Source: Tetracladium setigerum (lineage: Eukaryota > Ascomycota > Leotiomycetes > Helotiales). From it: a stretch of DNA of 64,000 nt. The notes under the pieces were generated by a model, which was given only the letters and a program-made list of their open reading frames with translations, had not been told where the DNA came from and ran no database searches. Location of the stretch: positions 1,736,001 to 1,800,000 of the forward strand of contig PZJY01000008.1 of the NCBI GenBank assembly GCA_031472005.1, read 5' to 3'. Position 1 is the first letter of the stretch. Each line of letters begins with the position of its first letter. Below, piece by piece: positions 56,816-64,000 of the stretch. A program made the position numbers and the translations under genes.

Positions 56816-58711
56816 ATGCTTCCCCAATTGAGGACGAGGGCGAATGTCTCGCTCTGGAGCTCGAGGAGAGCTTCTCAATATGTGTATGTTCCCCCTCTTA
56901 CTTGCACCTGTTAAATGAAGATTAAAGATGAAGTTCTAATATATATATATATATATGGCAGTCGATCTTTATCTTCCACATCCTCCCTACGAACCATCCC
57001 CGATGACGAAGTCGGCCTCAACAAAGTCTCTCGAGCAATCACACAGCCCAAGTCCCAGGGAGCTTCGCAGGCAATGCTCTACGCCACTGGTATGACCGAA
57101 GAAGGACTCAGCAAAGCCCAAGTGGGTATCTCGTCCGTATGGTATACCGGAAACCCATGTAATATGCATCTCCTAGATCTCAATCACCGCGTCAAGGCCG
57201 GTGTGGAGAAGGCGAACTTGATCGGATATCAATTCAACACCGTCGGAGTTTCGGATGGCATGTCGATGGGTACGACCGGTATGCGATATAGTTTGCAATC
57301 GAGAGATTTGATTGCGGATAGTATCGAGACTGTTATGGGAGGCCAATGGTACGATGCGAATATTTCGATTCCCGGATGTGACAAGAATATGCCAGGTGTG
57401 ATGATGGCAATGGGACGAGTGAACAGACCCTCTTTGATGGTTTATGGTGGTTCAATCAGAGCCGGTTGTGCGAAGACCCAGGATAACGCTGTCATTGATA
57501 TCGTCTCTGCCTTCCAGGCTTATGGTCAATACATCACTGGTGAAATCAAGGAGGAAACTCGTTTCGATATCATCCGCAACGCCTGCCCAGGTGGTGGAGC
57601 TTGCGGTGGAATGTATACCGCCAACACAATGGCGACCGCTATTGAGGTTATGGGAATGACTCTTCCTGGTTCATCCTCCAACCCAGCTGAGTCAGAGGCC
57701 AAGTACAAGGAATGTCACGATGCGGGAGCGGCGATCAAGAGGTTGCTCAAGGAAGATATCCGACCACGGGATATCATGACACGACAAGCATTCGAGAACG
57801 CAATGATTCTCGTCAACATCACCGGCGGCTCTACCAACGCCGTTCTACATCTCATCGCCATCGCAGACTCCGTTGGCGTGAAATTGACTGTCGAAGATTT
57901 CCAAGCTGTGTCAGACCGAACACCCTTCCTCGCTGATCTCAAGCCATCTGGAAAATATGTGATGACTGACCTCTTCGACATTGGCGGTACCCCGTCCCTC
58001 CTCAAATTCCTCCTGAAAGAGGGCGTCATCGACGGTTCCGGTATCACCGTCACTGGCGAGACCCTTGCAAAGAACCTCGAAAACGTTCCCGACTTCCCAA
58101 GCGACCAAACCATCATCCGTCCATTCTCTAATCCCATCAAGGAGACCGGTCACATCCAGATTCTTCGCGGCTCCTTGGCACCAGGTGGATCCGTCGGTAA
58201 GATCACTGGAAAGGAAGGCTTGCGCTTCGAAGGAAATGCTAAATGCTACGATGCTGAGGATGATTTTATCCATGCTCTTGAAGCTGGTGAGATTAAGAAG
58301 GGCGAGAAGACTGTCGTTGTCATCCGTTATGAAGGACCAAAGGGTGGGCCAGGCATGCCAGAAATGTTAAAGCCCAGTTCCGCAATCATGGGCGCAGGTC
58401 TCGGAAAGGACGTCGCTCTCATCACCGATGGTCGTTTCAGTGGAGGATCTCACGGATTCTTGATCGGTCACATTGTGCCTGAAGCTCAGCTCGGTGGACC
58501 CATTGGATTGGTTCGAGATGGCGATAAGATCATCATTGATGCTGAGTCGAGAGTGTTGGATCTGGTGGTTGAGGAGGAGGAGTTGGTGAAGAGGAGGAAA
58601 GAGTTTGTTCCTAAGCCGGCGAAGTACACCAAGGGTACTTTGGCGAAGTATTCTAGACTTGTGAGTGATGCTAGTCATGGCTGCATTACGGATGGTCCTA
58701 TCGATGCTTGA
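56816..58711 (+). CDS. ilv3: Dihydroxy-acid dehydratase, mitochondrial
   Basis: Fe-S enzyme of valine, leucine and isoleucine synthesis that dehydrates 2,3-dihydroxy-3-methyl acids to 2-keto acids. It has 605 aa in two exons, 56816-56883 and 56962-58711. I chose the upstream ATG because it adds a basic, Ser-rich presequence (MLPQLRTRANVSLWSSRRAS) that targets the matrix; the long ORF alone starts inside the intron. Family motifs: SSVWYTGNPCNMHL, PGCDKNMPGVMMAMGR, CPGGGACGGMYTANTM (cluster-binding cysteines), GGSTNAVLHLIAIA, RFEGNAKCYD, EGPKGGPGMPEM and ITDGRFSGGSHGF. Length is normal for the family. The intron ends in an (AT)9 tract next to the 3' splice site. Confidence 0.97.
56939..56956. 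repeat. (AT)9 microsatellite inside ilv3 intron
   Basis: Nine AT units immediately before GGCAG, the 3' splice site at 56961. Confidence 0.95.
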
Positions 58712-59135
58712 GATTGAGTTGAGAAATGGGGATATGGAATATGGATATGGAAAGGGAATTCAAAATGAGACTGAGGTGCACTTCCTGTTATTTTTCTCGT
58801 TGGTGGGCTTGTTGCAATATCAATCGCAATTGGGGCGTACATTACATGCGTTTTTTTTGTATATCAAATGGAATTCAAAAAGCATCAACATTATTCCCTT
58901 TCTTTTTCTCATAGCTATGATTTATCACTAAGTGGCTCTTTCACTCGTAGAATTTTTTCTTTCTCTTTTCTCTCACAAAAACCGGACTTCAGAGTGGATT
59001 GACGACGGGATGTTTCTGTTTTAGAGCTGGTTCTTGCATTTCATTCATCTCCCTTCCCCCCAACCAGCACAGCCTCTCTTCATCCTGTCTCCCTCCCATC
59101 TCCATCTCCTACCACAAAATTTTCTTCAAGCTTCG
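58712..59135. other. Convergent 3' intergenic region
   Basis: T-rich 3' flank of ilv3 running into the 3' end of the next minus-strand gene. No gene. Confidence 0.6.
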
Positions 59136-60128
59136 TCAAATTTCCTCAAATTTTCTCACCAGCCTCCCGACCCCCATAACAGCAACCCACTCTGTCCTCG
59201 CCCAAACCACCAACAACCCCAAACACCCAAATGCTTCAGGAATGCCCATTACTCTTCCCACCTCCCAGAACCCACTCGCTATTAGACAGCCCACTATGAA
59301 CCATTGTATGAGTAATGATTGCCAGGCTATTTTCCATAGAATTCTGATATAGGTTCGTGTTTTTTGGTTCGTTTTTCTCTTTCTCTCTTTTTCTCGCTCG
59401 GTCTGTATTTGTCTCTGACACGCTCTCCCATTATTTTTATCTTCACCACCACCATCACCACAATCACCAACATCACCTCCCCTTCCCTCTCCCTCTCCCT
59501 CTCTAAAAGCACACAAAACCCTAACCCCCAACGCCACACTCTCAAACCCTCCCATCCCACAAACAACCATCACAGTCGGAATAGCATAAAGCAATTCACG
59601 TTCATGAACGGATAGAGCATCATCACGCTTAGAGAGCAACCAGATGGCGAAGGGGATCAGGACGCAAATGTGATGGGTTAGTTGGAGGAGGGAGAGCGTG
59701 GGGACGGCGATGATTTCGTAGATGTAGCCGTGCAGGATGAGCGTGAATAGGTTAAGGCGGTTGTGAAGGGTTTGGAGTTGTTGGGTTGTGGTGGTGGTAG
59801 TGGTAGTGGTAGTGGCGAGATATGGGATATTTGAGTGTGTGGTGGGATTTAAGGAGGGTGTGAGAGGAGGAGGGGTGGTACTTAGATTTGAGGGTGTGGG
59901 AGTGCTAGTGGGGAGATAGCTGAGGAGGATGAGGATTGCGACGCTGAGCTTAAGGATCTGAAAAGGTATGAGGACATTCAAATGATGGGTTCGAGATGAT
60001 GGAATGTGAGCGTGCGGATCGAACTGATGGAGGATGTATCGAGTGAGATGGGTACATGCGAATAGAGCGAGGAAGGTGAGGATTATAACTGGACGGTCGT
60101 TGTAGTGGTCGGCGAGGAATCTCTGCAT
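59136..60128 (-). CDS. Multi-pass membrane protein, unknown
   Basis: Unrecognised single-exon 330-aa protein. Hydrophobic segments: VIILTFLALFACTHLTRYIL, ILKLSVAILILLSYL, YIYEIIAVPTLSLLQLTHHI, ICVLIPFAIWLLS, AIPTVMVVCGMGG, LLIQWFIVGCLIASGFW and GLLVVWARTEWVAVMG. The pattern of an H-x-x-x-L membrane helix followed by FAIWLL slightly recalls TLC-type proteins, but this is not convincing. Two low-complexity inserts interrupt it: a run of ten threonines (from a GGTAGT repeat) and an acidic/Gly then Arg/Lys-rich loop (EGEGEGRGGD, TEREKERKRK). The start at 60128 (MQRFLADHY) precedes the first TM. Function unknown. Confidence 0.6.
   Translation of the reverse strand: MQRFLADHYNDRPVIILTFLALFACTHLTRYILHQFDPHAHIPSSRTHHLNVLIPFQILKLSVAILILLSYLPTSTPTPSNLSTTPPPLTPSLNPTTHSNIPYLATTTTTTTTTTQQLQTLHNRLNLFTLILHGYIYEIIAVPTLSLLQLTHHICVLIPFAIWLLSKRDDALSVHERELLYAIPTVMVVCGMGGFESVALGVRVLCAFREGEGEGRGGDVGDCGDGGGEDKNNGRACQRQIQTEREKERKRKTNQKTRTYIRILWKIAWQSLLIQWFIVGCLIASGFWEVGRVMGIPEAFGCLGLLVVWARTEWVAVMGVGRLVRKFEEI
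59788..59815. repeat. GTGGTA trinucleotide-based repeat coding for polythreonine
   Basis: GGT/AGT units tandemly repeated within the preceding minus-strand ORF; they read as consecutive threonine codons on the coding strand. Confidence 0.8.
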
Positions 60129-60950
60129 TTTGACTGTAACTGATTATCTGGGCTTGTGTCTGGTGGTCTTTGTCGTTTTTTGAATTGAGATGGATGGAGG
60201 AGGTAAGCTGGAGGAGGAGTGATGGTGATTGTTTGTCTGGTACGAGGTTGCATTGTAAGGAGTGGAAGTGATTCAAAGGAAAAGTGGGCTTTTATAGTTT
60301 TACACAGGAGGAGCTTGTGAATGGTATATTTGCTTGTATAAAACGAAAAATTGTGTGATTCATCGGGAGGTATCATGTGGGATTTGATAGCAAAGCTGAT
60401 CGGATGAAAAGTCGCCATTTACTCGAAGAGTGGTGACTTGGGCCGCAGTCAACTTCTTGTCTATCTCGACAAGATAATAATTTTGTTTGTTTTCCCAAGT
60501 TGTATCAAATCATGTATCTGTGGAATAGGAATTGACTTCGTCTCTTTCTGTAGAGATGAATAAGTATGAAACTAGCGAACTAAATACTTCTTCCTTGAGG
60601 TTTTTGTCATATGACAAGCTTATGCTTCTCCTTTTATAGATGATATCTCTTCACACAAGTTTATGCCTATGTTATGCACTAAATCCCGTATTTTTCCTAG
60701 CTGTCTTACTTCCTGAATCACAAAGACAAATTCCCAAATTGAGTCACTACTTGTCCTTGAAATTCTGAACATAAATGGGATTCTACATATAAACCAGTAT
60801 TGACGCCAGAACAAAACCGTCCAATGTTGCTTCACTATCCTCTTCCAACCGCTGTATTAATGTATTGTCCCAAACGCCACAAACCAATCAAAAGAAAGCC
60901 TGTGTCCCAATGACAACCTCAGTATCAGAGCACCCTCTCTCACTCACACC
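60129..60950. other. Intergenic, no gene seen
   Basis: About 820 bp between two minus-strand genes. The plus ORF at 60865-61404 is an antisense shadow of the next gene. Confidence 0.6.
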
Positions 60951-62779
60951 TCAATCCCTCTTCCACCTAAACCCACCAAACAACCCCCTTGACTTCCTCT
61001 TCTCCCAAACTGGTGGATCCAGCACAATTCTCCTCCTCTGCTGCTGCTGCCCGTGCGGCGCCACCCCAACCTTAACGACCTCAATCTCATCCACCGACGA
61101 TAACTCCGACACCCTCGTCTCCGTCCTCCCCATCAACACCTCAGCCTCCACCTCCACCGGCGCATTAGGGTCATCCACGACAATCTCCGTAACATCCATT
61201 TCATGCGCATGTGAGTCTTCAATACCTTTAATCGCCATTCCATACGACCACTCGCTCAAGGGGCCTCCATCGCCTAATTTCCATTTCCCATCTAAAAACG
61301 GGCGTTGCAGTTCGTCTAATCTGGCCTCAAGCGGAGAGATATCCATGTCTTGCTCTTCGAGCATCCACATGTATTCTGCACGGAAGAAGGAATCGATATT
61401 TTGATTTTCCGGTCGTGGGGGTGGGAGTCGACGGATAGTTGTTGAGTGCCTGTTGACGTTATTGTTCGTCTGTATGCCAGGATGATGAGTTATCAATTCC
61501 TGCAAGACCGGGTCGGGGCTTCTTTTACGATGCATGGCGATTATAGCTATGCAATACTGTTCTCGAATCGTTGCGCTCCGTTTGTCTTGATCGGATGCTT
61601 CGCGGAGATATTGAAGGGCGATGTCGACGTTGAGGTGGGAGAGGAAGAAGAGGCCGCGACGGGCGTAGTAGGAGGCGTTTAATGCTTGTTGAGATAGTAT
61701 GGTGGAGTCTGAGGAAGATGTAAAGTTGAATTTGAAGTTTTTGCGCGTAGAGCCCCAGGTTGTGAGGAGCTCGTTGAGGGGGACGGAGAAGTGTGAGTGT
61801 AACTTGACAAAACATTGGCCGTCGTTGAAGATGAGGATGTATTCTTCGGGGTGTTGGTGATTTAGGTACATGCGCTGGTAAAATGACATTGTTAGCGCCT
61901 TCCCCTTATCACTTGTCCCATTTTTAGAATAGTAAGTATATCCACAAAATGTGGCGGCCTCTGGGAGCGAGTAGTAACCAGTGAGAGGAAAGCAGCACTT
62001 ACATATATCGAAATATTCAACTTCGGCTTCTCCCTTAACTTCTCCTTTGCATCCTGCAACAATATCCTCAAATCAAACGGCAACTGCCCACCAAAATCAA
62101 AGTCCTTCCCATCATTCAACGAAATGACCCATCCACCCATGGCATTCATAGCCAAATCCTGAATCCCAGCCTTCTCGTAACCCTTTCTATATATCTTCAA
62201 CAACACCCTATTCAGATCCGGCGGGAGATTTTCCCACTCATACCGTTTCAGGGAATATGCCTTAACGAATGCACTTCCAGGTCGAGGACCAAGAGAGGTT
62301 ATCATATTAGGGCCGAGAAAACCTTCCTGTTCATTGTCACGACGGAGGGATTCTAGGAGGGCGGATTCCGAAATGGGTATGTAGGCTGTTTCAACGTGAC
62401 CTACGTCGTCGCTATTTTTGCTGACGTATTGGCCGCTGTAGGAGAGGAAGTCATGACCGCGGATGTTGTAGAAGAATCGCTTTTTGTGTTCGGCGTTGCA
62501 CATTTTGTCGGCGAAGACAGGAGGGAGACCATAGCTGTTTTACAGAATAGAAAGATGCATATGTTAGCAGAAGTTCATGTAATTCACTATTAAGGAAATA
62601 ACCAGACACACGCGCGCACACGCTCAGAGAGAATGAGAGGGTAAGAGAAAATGAGAGGCCTGTAATTACGTTCTGGTGATACTCGCATCTTGAGGGACGC
62701 CTGAACTACTGATTTTCGTGACTCGAGCAAGATAATTGTGCTGACATCCCATGAACGCGAACTGAAAGTTATAAGGCAT
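60951..62779 (-). CDS. Hypothetical conserved-looking protein
   Basis: Unrecognised 521-aa protein. The model uses exons 62779-62670, 62534-62003 and 61874-60951, with introns of 135 and 128 nt and all phases closing. Start MPYNFQFAFMGCQHNYLARV. The N-terminal half is a folded alpha/beta region (FADKMCNAEHKKRFFYNIRG, YIPISESALLESLRRDNEQ, VISLNDGKDFDFGGQLPFD). A helical middle follows (YYARRGLFFLSHLNVDIALQYL, EQYCIAIIAMHRKR). The C-terminus is acidic and then highly basic (GQQQQRRRIVLD, WEKRKSRGLFGGFRWKRD). No signal peptide or TM. No catalytic motif that I can name. Confidence 0.7.
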
Positions 62780-63629
62780 ATTTCTGGTTTGGTTTGATTG
62801 GGTTTGACCTGTTCTGACCCCACCAGGAGGGCTTTTGGAGATGAAATACTGAAGCTCTCCGCTAGCTCTTCTTGAAATGATTTCCAACAGATTCAAACAG
62901 AAAAGAAAGAGAAAAGAAAACGTGGCTGCAACGATCAAGGTCTTTACAAAGCCGCAGGTGTTTGTGGGGGATATCACACTTATTGGACGAGGCTGGCTAC
63001 TTGCCCAAAGCCATCAACCACAATCACAAATGATGGTTCATCCGAAGGATTTCTTTTCAAAAATATGAGTAACCACAAAACGATGAGGTAAGGTTAACTG
63101 CACTGTGCTTCGTAGCTAGCTGGGCTCTTCCAAGCTACGTCGTCTTGGGGCTGAGCTGCAAGTGGGCGCTACCCCTCATCAATTCAGTGGTGCACAAAGT
63201 GCCCAGAAAACAAAAAGCAATAGCATTGCAGGAGTTGAAAGCCAAAGGGTGCAGCCACTGTTGCACGGGATAGGTCATTTCATTCATTTTCTCTCACCGA
63301 TAGCCTCGTGATCTGGAACTCTACTGTAAAAGCTTGCGAAGCGAAGCGAGAGAGCGATTAAATCTGCCTTGCGACCGCCCGGTTGTCATATCTCGCTTCG
63401 GTGGGGAATGCAGGTTGCAGATCGTTGTTGACAGCCTTACTTTAGCGTGATTTATTGTGTAGAGTAAGGGAGAGAGCTTTGATGGAGTGAGTGAGGAGGG
63501 TATGTTATATTGGGAGTTCAACCCTTGCTCCAGGCTCTGGACGCAAAGCAGTTCTTTTGAGTTGATCAACGACCACCTACTTCCCTCGCTTATTTTGCTA
63601 TTGTTCTTGAGAAAAGGATCTTTGCAATT
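62780..63629. other. Divergent intergenic region
   Basis: About 850 bp between the minus-strand hypothetical and the JEN1-like gene. No gene seen; short ORFs only. Confidence 0.55.
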
Positions 63630-64000
63630 ATGAAAAGACTCAAGCAATACCTCTCCGACCGCATCCATACACTCCACCCATCACCATCAGAAGACGAACT
63701 CGTCTACCCATGGGTATTATTCGGAAAACTCTCTAAGCGACAATGGGCGCAATTCATGGTAAGCAAGCATAGCTCGAACAAAATCTCAACCTACCACCCT
63801 TTGTAATTTTAATTTCATCTTCAAAAGACACAACAAATAACATCTTCAAAACAAACAGCTAGGCTACCTCGCCTGGAGCTGGGACGCATTCGACTTTCAC
63901 TCCGTAACATTAAGCTACCATGACCTAGTCGCGCAATTCGACACCACGCTCGAGAGGCTCTCTCTCGCTGTCACCTTCACGCTCATGACCCGACCACTGG
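63630..64000 (+). CDS. JEN1-like monocarboxylate/proton symporter, 5' part only
   Basis: Start of an MFS carboxylate permease (lactate/pyruvate/acetate, or dicarboxylate, uptake at the plasma membrane). Exon 1 is 63630-63758 (43 codons, GTAAGC donor). Exon 2 begins at 63859 after an ACAG acceptor and runs off the window. The sequence QWAQFM|LGYLAWSWDAFDFHSVTL, then a cytosolic loop HDLVAQFDTTLERLSLAVTF and TLMTRPL, follows the first two TM segments of the JEN family, in which W-A-W-D-x-x-D-F is characteristic. The JEN signature in TM7 lies beyond the edge, so the subfamily (JEN1 or JEN2) cannot be told. Confidence 0.85.

Noticed and set aside
60865..61404. 179-codon plus-strand ORF
   Set aside because: Antisense shadow of the well-phased minus-strand 521-aa gene.

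Overview
This window looks like nuclear DNA of a filamentous ascomycete. Genes are split by short GT-AG introns (mostly 50-150 nt) with CTAAC/CTAAT-like branch sites. Gene families typical of Pezizomycotina are present: a Zn2Cys6 regulator, WSC domains, 2EXR and DUF6594-type proteins, an NmrA-like protein, a TDT/Mae1-type transporter and a quinate-permease-like MFS protein. Leotiomycetes (Helotiales) is my best guess for the class, by inference only. I see no CRISPR array, no prokaryotic operon, no intact transposon and no convincing tRNA or rRNA gene. Exon models were built by hand from splice signals and reading-phase arithmetic. Nearly all close exactly in phase.

Layout. 1-11 kb (minus strand): a P450 cut by the left edge, a coiled-coil hypothetical, the cytochrome bc1 assembly factor CBP3, a secreted aspartic protease fused to two WSC domains, and a dehalogenase/epoxide-hydrolase-like alpha/beta hydrolase. 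11-22 kb: gene-poor, with a small secreted six-cysteine protein, a weak hypothetical and an F-box/LRR protein. 22-34 kb: a long disordered protein, then a divergent Zn2Cys6 regulator and MFS sugar transporter followed by an arylsulfatase, which may be a small catabolic cluster, and a four-TM protein. 35-42 kb: a large membrane glycoprotein, a malate/sulfite-type transporter, a 2EXR protein and a secreted inorganic pyrophosphatase. 42.7-46 kb: a zinc-finger protein with two retropepsin domains in tandem, divergent from a DUF6594 membrane protein. 46.7-53 kb: an NmrA-like protein, an OYE-like flavin oxidoreductase and a quinate-permease-like transporter, all on the plus strand. 54-64 kb: RNase T2, a conserved hypothetical, mitochondrial dihydroxy-acid dehydratase (valine/isoleucine synthesis), two hypotheticals and the start of a JEN1-like carboxylate permease.

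Two points stand out. First, five genes are broken only by the loss of one base in a 3-5 nt homopolymer (six sites: 23558, 32049, 37771, 38160, 43151 and about 54485-54495). All six are losses and none is a gain, which points to consensus sequencing error more than to pseudogenes. Second, the protein at 42705-44363 carries two complete DTG...IIG retropepsin units 128 residues apart behind a Cys-rich N-terminus, with no reverse transcriptase or integrase nearby. It could be a single-chain protease of retroelement origin, and it is my main candidate for something undescribed.
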